NCBI GenBank assembly: GCA_002327405.1
Contig: DCVO01000114.1
Location: 1,210-14,024, forward strand
Length of the DNA: 12,815 nucleotides
Direction of reading: 5' to 3'
DNA from: Thiobacillus sp. UBA2186
GTDB lineage: Bacteria > Pseudomonadota > Gammaproteobacteria > Burkholderiales > Thiobacillaceae
The notes under the pieces were generated by a model that had not been told where the DNA came from, made no database searches, and worked only from the letters and a program-made list of their open reading frames with translations. The position numbers and the translations under genes were made by a program. Positions 6,621 to 12,815 of this stretch are shown in pieces. Position 1 is the stretch's first letter. Each line of letters starts with the position of its first letter.

Positions 6621-7847
6621 TCAGTTCAACACTTGCAGGGTCGGTACGGCGATAACGAAGCGCCCGCCCGAATCGCACAAACCAGGATTTTGCTGTTGAA
6701 TTTCCCCGGAAATATTCCACGGCAGGATCAACACATAGTCCGGTTTCCTCTTCTGCAAAGCGTCGGGCGGCAGGATGGGAACGTGGCTCCCGGGCAGAAA
6801 TTTACCCTGCTTGGACGGCGCCGCATCGCAGACGAAGGGCAGCAGGTCGGGCTTGACGCCGGCGTAGTTGAGCAGGGTATTGCCCTTGGCGGCGGCGCCG
6901 TACGCGACGACCTTTTTCCCCGCTTTCTTCTGCTGGATGAGGAATTCGAGCAGGTCGTCCTTGATGCGATCGGCACGGGCCTGGAAGCCGGCGTAGGTGT
7001 GCAGGCTTTGCAAGCCGCGGCGGGTTTCTTCCGCCAACAACGCGGCGACGGTGGCGGCGGTGGTGCGCGCATCCTCGGCGTGGCAGGCGAACAGGCGCAG
7101 GCTGCCGCCGTGGGTGGGCAGTTCTTCCACGTCGAAGACGCGCAGGCCGGCGGCCGCCAGGATGCGGCTCGCGGTGTGCAGCGACAGGTAGGAGAAATGC
7201 TCGTGGTAGACGGTGTCGAACTGGGTGTGCTCGATCAGCCGCATCAGGTGCGGGAACTCCAGCGTGACGGTGCCGCCGGGCTTGAGGGCGGCCTTGAGGC
7301 CGCGGGTGAAGTCGTTGACGTCGGGCACATGGGCGTAGACGTTGTTGCCGACGATCAGGTCCGCCTGCCGGCCTTGGGCGGCCAGTTGTTTTGCCAGCGT
7401 TTCGCCGAAGAATTCCCGCAGCACCGGGATGCCGAGTTGTTCGGCGGCCTCGGCGGTGCTGGCGGTGGGCTCGATGCCCAGGCACGGGATGCCGGCGGCC
7501 ACGACGTGCCGGAGCAGGTAGCCGTCGTTGGCGGCGACTTCGATGACGAAGCTGTCCGGGGCCAGCGCGAGCCGCTCGCGCATGGCATCGACATAACGCC
7601 GGGCGTGCTCCAGCCAGGTGCTGGAGGTGGATGAGAAATAGGCGTAGTCCGGCCGGAACAGGTCATCGGCGCGGGTGTAGTCCTCGGTCTGCACCAGCCA
7701 GCAGTGCGCGCACACATAGAGCTTGAGCGGGTACCAGGTCTCGGGGGCGTGCAGGTCGTCCGCCGTCAGGTAGGCGTTGGACGGCGGCGCGAAGCCGAGG
7801 TCCAGAAATACATGCTCCAGCGGCTGGGCGCAGTGGCGGCAGTTCAT
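6621..7847 (-). CDS. NDP-sugar C-methyltransferase (TylC3/NovU type, zinc-binding)
   Basis: A 408-residue protein with the three parts of the NDP-sugar C-methyltransferase family. The N-terminal zinc domain has MNCRHC (C3, C6) and YVCAHCWLVQ (C46, C49). The SAM domain has FVIEVAANDGYLL (100-112), GIEPTAS (124-130), LIVGNNVYAHVPD (164-176) and the catalytic Y-x-E-H region VYHEHFSYLS (213-222). The C-terminal domain has VAYGAAAKGNTLLNY (314-328) and SKQGKFLPGSHVPI (345-358). Characterised relatives (TylC3, TcaB9, NovU) methylate the carbon next to a 4-keto group, at C3 or C5. Here the likely substrate is the CDP-4-keto-6-deoxysugar made by RfbF, RfbG and the RmlC-like enzyme. Start ATG 7847 overlaps the upstream stop as ATGA. 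The frame extends to 8525, but that part runs over the epimerase gene and is not protein-like. Confidence 0.88.
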   Translation of the reverse strand: MNCRHCAQPLEHVFLDLGFAPPSNAYLTADDLHAPETWYPLKLYVCAHCWLVQTEDYTRADDLFRPDYAYFSSTSSTWLEHARRYVDAMRERLALAPDSFVIEVAANDGYLLRHVVAAGIPCLGIEPTASTAEAAEQLGIPVLREFFGETLAKQLAAQGRQADLIVGNNVYAHVPDVNDFTRGLKAALKPGGTVTLEFPHLMRLIEHTQFDTVYHEHFSYLSLHTASRILAAAGLRVFDVEELPTHGGSLRLFACHAEDARTTAATVAALLAEETRRGLQSLHTYAGFQARADRIKDDLLEFLIQQKKAGKKVVAYGAAAKGNTLLNYAGVKPDLLPFVCDAAPSKQGKFLPGSHVPILPPDALQKRKPDYVLILPWNISGEIQQQNPGLCDSGGRFVIAVPTLQVLN

Positions 7848-8392
7848 GGCGCCCGTCCGAACGGGTCCCCGATCAGCGGGTGGCTGCGGTCGCGCGGCGA
7901 GAGGTCGGTGACCGGCAGCGGCCAGCGGATGCCGAGCGCCGGGTCGTCGTGGCGGACGCCGCCTTCGGCCTCGGGCGTGTAGAAGGCGGTGTGCAGGTAG
8001 AGCAGCTCGCTGTCCGGCGCCAGCACCTGAAAGCCGTGCGCACAGCCTTCCGGTATCACCAGCATGCGGTGGTTGTCCGGCGAGAGTTCCTCGGCGTGCC
8101 AGTGCAGAAAGGTTGGCGAATCGGCGCGCAGATCCACGGCCACGTCCCACACCCGGCCGCGCAGGCAGCGCACCAGCTTCATCTCGGCGTGCGGCGCGCG
8201 CTGGAAGTGCATCCCCCGGATGGTGCCCACGGCGGCGGTGCGCGAGTGGTTGATCTGCACGATGCGCCGCTCGCCCAACACGCCGGCCAATTCGCGCTCG
8301 CAGAACAGGCGGGCAAAGCTGCCGCGCGCGTCGGTGTGGGGGTGGCCAGTGACGACCGTCACGCCGGGAAGCGGGGTGGGGGTGAGGTTCAT
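7844..8392 (-). CDS. RmlC-like (dTDP-4-dehydrorhamnose 3,5-epimerase family) sugar epimerase
   Basis: A 182-residue cupin-fold enzyme of the RfbC/RmlC family and normal family length. The signature GTIRGMHFQ (56-64) carries the catalytic His62. MKLVRCLRGRVWDVAVDLR (71-89), PEGCAHGFQVL (114-124), LYLHTAFYTPEAEGGV (131-146, with Tyr132 and Tyr138) and DDPALGIRWP (149-158, Asp150 as dyad partner) complete the active site. RmlC epimerises C3 and C5 of dTDP-4-keto-6-deoxyglucose. Here it sits between rfbG and a C-methyltransferase with no rmlA, rmlB or rmlD nearby, so its substrate is more likely CDP-4-keto-6-deoxyglucose, possibly at C3 alone. It overlaps rfbG by ATGA at its start and the C-methyltransferase by ATGA at its end. 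Homology is secure; the exact reaction is inference. Confidence 0.87.
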   Translation of the reverse strand: MNLTPTPLPGVTVVTGHPHTDARGSFARLFCERELAGVLGERRIVQINHSRTAAVGTIRGMHFQRAPHAEMKLVRCLRGRVWDVAVDLRADSPTFLHWHAEELSPDNHRMLVIPEGCAHGFQVLAPDSELLYLHTAFYTPEAEGGVRHDDPALGIRWPLPVTDLSPRDRSHPLIGDPFGRAP

Positions 8393-9462
8393 GCTGCGTC
8401 TTCGGCGTATTCATCGATCTGCCGCAGGCAGACTGCCTGCATGTCGTCCCCGCGCAGGTAAGCGCGCTGCCAGTCGACGATGGCGCGGAGCGCGCGCTCC
8501 AGCGGCCAGCGCGGCCGCCAGCCAAGCCGGGCGTTCGCCTTGGCGCAGTCGAGCTTCAGGCACTGCGCCTCGTGCGGTTTGGGGGCGGTATCGAGCCGCC
8601 AGCTAGCGCCTTCGCCCCAGGCGCTGGCGAGTTGCTCGGCGATCCATTGCACCGGGCGAGCATCGGCCTCGGCTGGGCCGAAGTTCCAGGCCTCGGCGTG
8701 GGCCGGGCCATCTTCCACCAGCCGCTGCGCCAGCAACAGGTAGCCGGACAGTGGCTCCAGCACGTGCTGCCACGGCCGCACGGCGCCGGGATTGCGGATG
8801 GCGACTGGCTGGCCAACGGCGATGGCGCGCAGGATGTCCGGAATCAGCCGGTCTTCGGCCCAGTCGCCGCCGCCGATGACATTACCGGCGCGCGCGCTGG
8901 CCAGTGCCGTGCCGTGCTCGGCGTGACGCTGCGGCGCAAAGAACGACTGCCGCCACGACTGCGCCACCAGCTCCGCGCATGCCTTGCTGCTGCTGTAGGG
9001 GTCCACGCCACCCAGCGGCTCGCCTTCCCGGTACGCCCAGAGCCATTCGCGGTTTTCGTAGCACTTGTCCGAGGTGACGACGACCACCGCGCGCACGCCA
9101 CCCACCTGGCGCACCGCCTCCAGCAGGTTGACGGTGCCCATCACATTGGTGGCGTAGGTGCCGGCGGGGTCCGCATAACTGGCGCGCACCAGCGCCTGTG
9201 CCGCCATGTGGAATACCACCTCCGGTTGCACGCGGCGCAGTAATGCGGTCAGCGCCACCGCGTCGCGCACATCGTCGAAGGTCGTTTCGACGGCATTCCC
9301 TACCTTGGCCAGCTCGAACAGGTTAGGGTCAGTGGACGGCGGCATGGCGTAGCCGAACACCTGCGCGCCGAGCCGCGCCAGCCACAACGACAGCCAGCCG
9401 CCCTTGAAGCCGGTGTGCCCGGTGATCAGCACGCGCCGCCCGCGCCAGAACGCCGCATCCAT
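8389..9462 (-). CDS. rfbG: CDP-glucose 4,6-dehydratase
   Basis: A 357-residue extended SDR that converts CDP-glucose to CDP-4-keto-6-deoxyglucose with bound NAD. The distinctive RfbG features are present: VLITGHTGFKGGWLSLWL (11-28), where the FKG after the glycine loop separates it from RmlB and GMD; VFHMAAQALVR (83-93); TSDKCYENREW (130-140); YSSSKACAE (156-164) with the catalytic Tyr156 and Lys160; and ARAGNVIGGGDWAEDRLIPD (190-209), then RPWQHVLEPLSGYL (229-242). Length is normal. ATG 9462 shares its A with the rfbF stop (TGATG) and has GGAG 6 bases upstream; the 12-residue extension to 9498 is not conserved-looking. It pairs directly with rfbF to its right. RfbH, the usual next enzyme of the 3,6-dideoxyhexose pathway, is absent from the window. 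Confidence 0.95.
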   Translation of the reverse strand: MDAAFWRGRRVLITGHTGFKGGWLSLWLARLGAQVFGYAMPPSTDPNLFELAKVGNAVETTFDDVRDAVALTALLRRVQPEVVFHMAAQALVRASYADPAGTYATNVMGTVNLLEAVRQVGGVRAVVVVTSDKCYENREWLWAYREGEPLGGVDPYSSSKACAELVAQSWRQSFFAPQRHAEHGTALASARAGNVIGGGDWAEDRLIPDILRAIAVGQPVAIRNPGAVRPWQHVLEPLSGYLLLAQRLVEDGPAHAEAWNFGPAEADARPVQWIAEQLASAWGEGASWRLDTAPKPHEAQCLKLDCAKANARLGWRPRWPLERALRAIVDWQRAYLRGDDMQAVCLRQIDEYAEDAA

Positions 9463-10229
9463 CACCAACTCCGCCACGGCGCCTGCCCGCTGTCCCACAG
9501 CGATTCCAGCAAATTCTTATCGCGCAGCGTGTCCATCGGTTGCCAGAAGCCATGGTGCAGAAAACCGCTCAGTTGCTGGTCGCGTGCCAGACGCTCCAGC
9601 GGCTCGCGCTCCCAGACCGTTTCATCGCCTTCGATATAGTCGAAGGCACGCGGTGACAGCACGAAATAGCCTCCATTGATCCAGGCGCCGTCGCCGGCGG
9701 GTTTTTCCAGAAACGACGTAATGCTGGTGCCATCCATGCCGAGCATGCCGAAGCGGCCCGGCGGCTGCACGGCAGTGACGGTGGCGATCTTGCCGTGCGC
9801 ACGATGAAAGGCGATGAGGCCACCGATATCCACGCTGCTGAGCCCGTCACCATAGGTGAAGCAGAAATCGCCTTCGCCAACATAGTCCCGGACCCGCCGC
9901 AGTCGCCCGCCGGTGCTGGTGTGCTCGCCGGTGTTGACCAGCGTCACGCGCCAGGGTTCGACCTCTTTCTGGTGCACTTCCATGCGGTTGTTGGCGATGT
10001 CGAAGGTGACGTCCGACGAATGCAGGAAGTAGTTGGCGAAGTACTCCTTGATCAGATAGCCCTTGTAGCCCAGGCAGATGATGAAGTCGTGCAGACCGTG
10101 GGCTGAATAGGTCTTCATGATGTGCCAAAGCACCGGTTTGCCCCCAATTTCAACCATTGGCTTGGGGCGGATGGTGGTTTCTTCGGCAAGGCGCGTGCCA
10201 AGACCGCCGGCGAGGATGACGACTTTCAA
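9462..10229 (-). CDS. rfbF: Glucose-1-phosphate cytidylyltransferase
   Basis: A 255-residue nucleotidyltransferase that joins CTP and glucose 1-phosphate to give CDP-glucose, the first committed step of CDP-deoxyhexose synthesis. It shows LAGGLGTRLAEET (6-18), RPKPMVEIGGKPVLWHIM (21-38), the metal-site block FTYGDGLSSVD (124-134), FLEKPAGDGAWINGGYFVL (173-191), EREPLERLARD (207-217) and GFWQPMDTLRDKN (227-239). These are the RfbF/DdhA hallmarks rather than those of RmlA or GalU. The frame begins at TTG 10229: the conserved MKVVILAGG start coincides with it, no ATG lies just upstream, and a GGAG sits 6 bases before it. That TTG overlaps the stop of the flippase gene (TTGA), and the rfbF stop overlaps rfbG, so translation is probably coupled on both sides. 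Confidence 0.95.
   Translation of the reverse strand: MKVVILAGGLGTRLAEETTIRPKPMVEIGGKPVLWHIMKTYSAHGLHDFIICLGYKGYLIKEYFANYFLHSSDVTFDIANNRMEVHQKEVEPWRVTLVNTGEHTSTGGRLRRVRDYVGEGDFCFTYGDGLSSVDIGGLIAFHRAHGKIATVTAVQPPGRFGMLGMDGTSITSFLEKPAGDGAWINGGYFVLSPRAFDYIEGDETVWEREPLERLARDQQLSGFLHHGFWQPMDTLRDKNLLESLWDSGQAPWRSW
9469..9472 (-). promoter_or_regulatory. Shine-Dalgarno fixing the rfbG start at 9462
   Basis: Reads GGAG on the - strand, 6 bases before ATG 9462-9460 and inside the last codons of rfbF. It favours this start over the one 36 bases further upstream. Confidence 0.55.
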
Positions 10230-11518
10230 TTCAAGCTCCGCACAAGCCTTGAAGGCGAACCCGAGCCGCGAATGATCTGCACGAGTATCCAGCCTTGAAT
10301 GAGGATGAGCATTCCCTCAGTGCCATACGCCGCGCACACGGCGCCGGATACCCCGAAAGCAGGCGCGAGCGCCGCCACCAGAAGGACGTTTGTCACGGCT
10401 CCGGTGCCGTGGACGAGAAAGAAATGTCTGTGAAGGTCGAGACCCGCCATCGCCGTGCTCAACAGCCAACGGAACACCTGCACGGCGGGCAAGGCGGCCA
10501 GCAGAACGACGGCTGGGACGGATACCTCGAAGCTCGGCCCCAGAATCCAGGGGACGGTGTCGGCCGCGGCGACCAGGGCGCCGCCCCCCAAGATCGCGGT
10601 GGCTAGTGGGACTAGGCCGAACGTGAAGGCCGTCGCAATGGGTTTCTGTGCCCGATAGACGCGCGGTGCCAACGTTTCCAGCATGGCGAGCGCTGGCAGC
10701 AGGAGCAGATCAGTGAAGCGTTGTGCTGCGCTCAAGGCGCCGGCGCCGGAGGCGTCGGTGATGCGCGCCAGCATGGGTTTGTTGATTTCGGCCTGAACTT
10801 TCTGCGCGGCGTAAGAGAACGAGAACGGCAGACTCGCCTTGATGGCCTGGGCCATTGGGGTGTCGGAGCCGGCGGCGCCATGCCCGTGCTTGTTGACCAG
10901 CACCAGGAGCCCCAGGTACGCCGCACTGCTGCCGAGGTACCCGAAGGCCCACGTGGCCGGCGTCCAGTGCGTGAATCTGCCGATAATCACAAAAGCCGCC
11001 AAGCGGCTCAGGATCAATCCGCTGGAGATCAAGCCCATGGTCGCGACGCGGTCGCGGCTTTGATATGCGCGCCCGACGCCATCCACCGCGGTGGCGCAAA
11101 CCACTTCGGCCACCACGATGGCCAGGATGGCGGACATCGGCAGCAGGTGTCCGACCATCAGTTGCGTCGTGATCGCAGCCACAACGCAAAGAGTAGGCAT
11201 GTAGAGCAGCCACACGCGGACCATGTCGCGGGTGAGGTGAGGCAGGCGGTCGGGGTCGCGCGCACCTTCGCGCACCAGAACGGCCGATACCCCCATCACG
11301 GCGAACGAAAAAATGCCGGCAAGCGCCATTGCGGAAATCAGCGCCCCATATCCGTCCGCGCCCAATGTGCGCGCCACCAGCACAAACAACGCCGTCTGCG
11401 CCAGCGTGCGCACGGCCAGCCATGCAAACAATGCACCGCTGGAACGCAGGTAGGCTCCTGGCCGCCAAGCGAAGAAATTACCTAGTCTTGCTGCTTTTGA
11501 AATCACGATGGTGATCAA
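10226..11518 (-). CDS. wzx: Wzx-type polysaccharide (O-unit) flippase
   Basis: A 430-residue, strongly hydrophobic protein with about 11-12 predicted membrane spans, for example around 30-49, 57-82, 102-122, 125-145, 159-180, 189-208, 261-283, 295-319 and 334-357, with the rest between 366 and 416. RTLGADGYGALISAMALAG (50-68) resembles the first conserved loop of PST/Wzx transporters, and KVQAEINKPMLAR (240-252) matches the DxxxL/NK-type central loop region. Members move undecaprenyl-PP-linked glycan units across the inner membrane. It heads the - strand block and ends in a TTGA overlap with rfbF. The start is uncertain: the frame opens just after a TAA, TTG 11518 is the first candidate and GTG 11506 the second, neither with a clear ribosome binding site. 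Its position suggests the exported unit contains the sugar made by the downstream genes. Confidence 0.85.
   Translation of the reverse strand: MITIVISKAARLGNFFAWRPGAYLRSSGALFAWLAVRTLAQTALFVLVARTLGADGYGALISAMALAGIFSFAVMGVSAVLVREGARDPDRLPHLTRDMVRVWLLYMPTLCVVAAITTQLMVGHLLPMSAILAIVVAEVVCATAVDGVGRAYQSRDRVATMGLISSGLILSRLAAFVIIGRFTHWTPATWAFGYLGSSAAYLGLLVLVNKHGHGAAGSDTPMAQAIKASLPFSFSYAAQKVQAEINKPMLARITDASGAGALSAAQRFTDLLLLPALAMLETLAPRVYRAQKPIATAFTFGLVPLATAILGGGALVAAADTVPWILGPSFEVSVPAVVLLAALPAVQVFRWLLSTAMAGLDLHRHFFLVHGTGAVTNVLLVAALAPAFGVSGAVCAAYGTEGMLILIQGWILVQIIRGSGSPSRLVRSLN
10236..10239 (-). promoter_or_regulatory. Shine-Dalgarno supporting the TTG start of rfbF
   Basis: Reads GGAG on the - strand, 6 bases before TTG 10229-10227, within the last codons of wzx. 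Together with the conserved N-terminus it supports the non-ATG start. Confidence 0.55.
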
Positions 11519-11910
11519 ACTTATTTAACCAGGGCATGCAGGGAGCCGCGCTTCCGCGTTCTTCAGAGTTGTCTCTTGCGTGAGATCGACGGGAATCCAG
11601 ACTGATCGCCGCTTCTAGCCCCGATATTATGCTGAGCGCGACCGTACAGCCGCACATTGCAGGAGCGATACGAATCAGTCCACCTTTCGAACGGCTGCAC
11701 GATGACATGGAGTTGGATGACGCCAAGGGAATCTTGCTATTTTTCGAGATCTGACTCAACTCGATCGTGAAGCATACGTCCAGTTCTGGGCACTCTCCCG
11801 CGCAACAACGCCACTGCTGCATCGCTCTTGCGTGTTTGGTGCAGATACAGCCCTCATCATCTATGCACGTGCGCTATGCTGCCGCGGCCTAGTATTCTGC
11901 TCCACAACTC
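11519..11910. promoter_or_regulatory. Divergent intergenic region between wzx (-) and the tviB-like gene (+)
   Basis: These 392 bases contain no convincing gene and must carry the promoters for the long - strand operon and probably for the + strand dehydrogenase. On the - strand CATAAT (11631-11626) is a fair -10 match about 108 bases before the TTG start, but no -35 stands at the right distance. On the + strand TATGCT (11875-11880) and TAGTAT (11890-11895) lie shortly before ATG 11911, again without a clear -35. A small + frame, ATG 11629 to TGA 11754, encodes 41 residues (MLSATVQPHIAG...LLFFEI) with no ribosome binding site, and another frame stays open from 11721 into the next gene. These could be decayed coding sequence or chance. 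No terminator or operator is evident. Confidence 0.4.
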
Positions 11911-12815
11911 ATGTCCTTCATCCCCCCGTCACCCCTCCCCTCCTCCCCCCACATCGCCATCATCGGCCTCGGCTACGTGGGGCTGCCGCTGGCGGTGGCT
12001 TTTGGGCAGCACCATGCTACCGTGGGTTTTGACGTGAGCGCGGCGCGCATTGCGCAGTTGCAGCGGGGGCTCGACGCGAGCGCCGAGGTGGATGCGCAGG
12101 AGCTGGCGGCGGCGGGCCGCTTGCGCTTCAGTGCCGACGAGGCGGACTTGGCTGCGTGCAACGTGTTCATCGTGGCAGTGCCTACGCCGGTGGACGCGGC
12201 GCGGCGGCCTGACCTGGGGCCGCTGGAGGCGGCCAGCGCGCTCGTGGGGCGGCATTTGCGCGCGGGTGGCCTGGTGATTTACGAGAGCACGGTGTACCCG
12301 GGCTGCACCGAGGAGGTGTGCGTGCCGGTGCTGGAGCGCGCCTCGGGCCTGCGCTTCAATGAGGGCTTTTTCGTGGGCTACAGCCCCGAGCGCGTGAACC
12401 CGGGCGACCGGCAGCGGCGGCTTGCGGACGTGGTCAAGGTGACTTCGGGCTCTACGCCCGAGTGCGCGGCGTATGTGGACGCTTTGTACCGCCAGATCAT
12501 CCGCGCGGGCACGCACCCGGTGGGCTCGCTGCGCGTGGCCGAGGCGGCAAAGGTGATCGAGAACATTCAGCGCGACGTGAACATTGCGCTGGTCAACGAG
12601 CTGGCAATTTTGTTCGAGCGCCTGGGGCTGGATTCGCGCGAGGTGCTGGACGCGGCGGGCACGAAGTGGAACTTTCTGCCCTTTCGCCCCGGCTTGGTGG
12701 GCGGGCATTGCATTGGCGTGGACCCGTATTACCTGACGTACAAGGCGCAGCAGCTGGGCTATCACCCCGAGATGATCCTGGCCGGGCGGCGCATCAACGA
12801 CGGCATGGGCGAGCA
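11911..12815 (+). CDS. tviB: UDP-N-acetylhexosamine 6-dehydrogenase (TviB/WbpO-like), 3' end outside the window
   Basis: An open frame runs from ATG 11911 to the window end (301 residues, no stop), about 70% of the usual length of roughly 425. It contains the NAD loop IAIIGLGYVGLPLAVAFG (15-32), VAVPTPVD (88-95), VIYESTVYPGCTEE (122-135), GYSPERVNPGDR (156-167), VAEAAKVIENIQRDVNIAL (209-227, with the catalytic Lys214 and Asn218) and LVGGHCIGVDPYYLT (262-276) with the nucleophile Cys266. The NPGD form of the ERxNPG motif is typical of TviB and WbpO, which oxidise UDP-GlcNAc or UDP-GalNAc to the uronic acid, rather than of UDP-glucose dehydrogenase. No in-frame start lies between the TAG at 11890 and ATG 11911. 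There is no Shine-Dalgarno, and the 14 residues before the NAD fold are Pro/Ser-rich. It likely supplies a HexNAcA donor for the same glycan. Confidence 0.9.
   Translation, partial: MSFIPPSPLPSSPHIAIIGLGYVGLPLAVAFGQHHATVGFDVSAARIAQLQRGLDASAEVDAQELAAAGRLRFSADEADLAACNVFIVAVPTPVDAARRPDLGPLEAASALVGRHLRAGGLVIYESTVYPGCTEEVCVPVLERASGLRFNEGFFVGYSPERVNPGDRQRRLADVVKVTSGSTPECAAYVDALYRQIIRAGTHPVGSLRVAEAAKVIENIQRDVNIALVNELAILFERLGLDSREVLDAAGTKWNFLPFRPGLVGGHCIGVDPYYLTYKAQQLGYHPEMILAGRRINDGMGE

Noticed and set aside
6564..7634. Long + strand open frame (356 codons), Gly/Val/Asp-rich
   Set aside because: Antisense shadow of the C-methyltransferase gene; low-complexity composition and no motifs.
7848..8525. 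N-terminal extension of the C-methyltransferase frame up to 8525, which would make a 634-residue fusion
   Set aside because: The extension runs over the RmlC-like gene in another frame, is Arg/Ala/Pro-rich and not domain-like; ATG 7847 starts exactly at the conserved zinc-domain CxxC.
8389..10229. Reading the locus as a dTDP-rhamnose (rmlABCD) operon because of the RmlC-like gene
   Set aside because: The nucleotidyltransferase and dehydratase carry RfbF and RfbG hallmarks (CDP-glucose), and no rmlA, rmlB or rmlD is present.
11478..11822. 114-codon - strand ORF overlapping the start of wzx
   Set aside because: Cys/Ser-rich sequence with no family resemblance and a 41-base out-of-frame overlap with wzx; more likely non-coding.
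1..12815. CRISPR arrays, tRNA/rRNA genes, insertion sequences, toxin-antitoxin or phage-defence genes
   Set aside because: No regularly spaced repeats, RNA gene signatures, transposase motifs or defence domains were seen on either strand.

Overview
The window is part of a surface-polysaccharide (O-antigen, capsule or exopolysaccharide) gene cluster from a GC-rich Gram-negative bacterium. A proteobacterium, perhaps a betaproteobacterium, is my best guess. That rests on gene families, a Wzx-type flippase and tight overlapping operon structure, so the lineage is an inference. I see no rRNA, tRNA, CRISPR array, phage gene or intact insertion sequence.

Layout. Left block, + strand, about 1-3844: the 3' end of a membrane-anchored family-2 glycosyltransferase, a WecB-like UDP-GlcNAc 2-epimerase, a GT4 glycosyltransferase and an unusual, more AT-rich GT2-like protein. 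Middle block, - strand, 11518 down to 3898: seven tightly packed genes, most with overlapping stop and start codons. In transcription order they are a Wzx flippase, glucose-1-phosphate cytidylyltransferase (RfbF), CDP-glucose 4,6-dehydratase (RfbG), an RmlC-like sugar epimerase, a zinc-type sugar C-methyltransferase, an SDR sugar reductase/epimerase, a second methyltransferase of the same architecture without the zinc cysteines, and a CmcI/rhamnosyl-O-methyltransferase-like protein (eight genes if the flippase is counted separately from the seven sugar genes). The + and - blocks converge on a hairpin at about 3870-3898. Right edge, + strand from 11911: the 5' part of a TviB-like UDP-HexNAc 6-dehydrogenase, separated from the flippase by a 392-base divergent intergenic region.

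How the genes work together. RfbF and RfbG make CDP-4-keto-6-deoxyglucose. The usual next enzyme of the 3,6-dideoxyhexose route (RfbH/DdhC) is not in the window. Instead the cassette offers an epimerase, a C-methyltransferase and a reductase, the set expected for a C-methyl-branched 6-deoxyhexose. The second methyltransferase and the CmcI-like protein could decorate it further. The flippase would export the lipid-linked unit. The 2-epimerase and the 6-dehydrogenase suggest an N-acetylhexosaminuronic acid or ManNAc-type sugar in the same glycan. No polymerase (Wzy), ligase or initiating transferase is visible, so the cluster must extend beyond both ends.

The two blocks differ in base composition: hand counts gave 29/60 G+C at 2881-2940 and 43/60 at 7141-7200. 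This fits a mosaic locus assembled from separately acquired cassettes.
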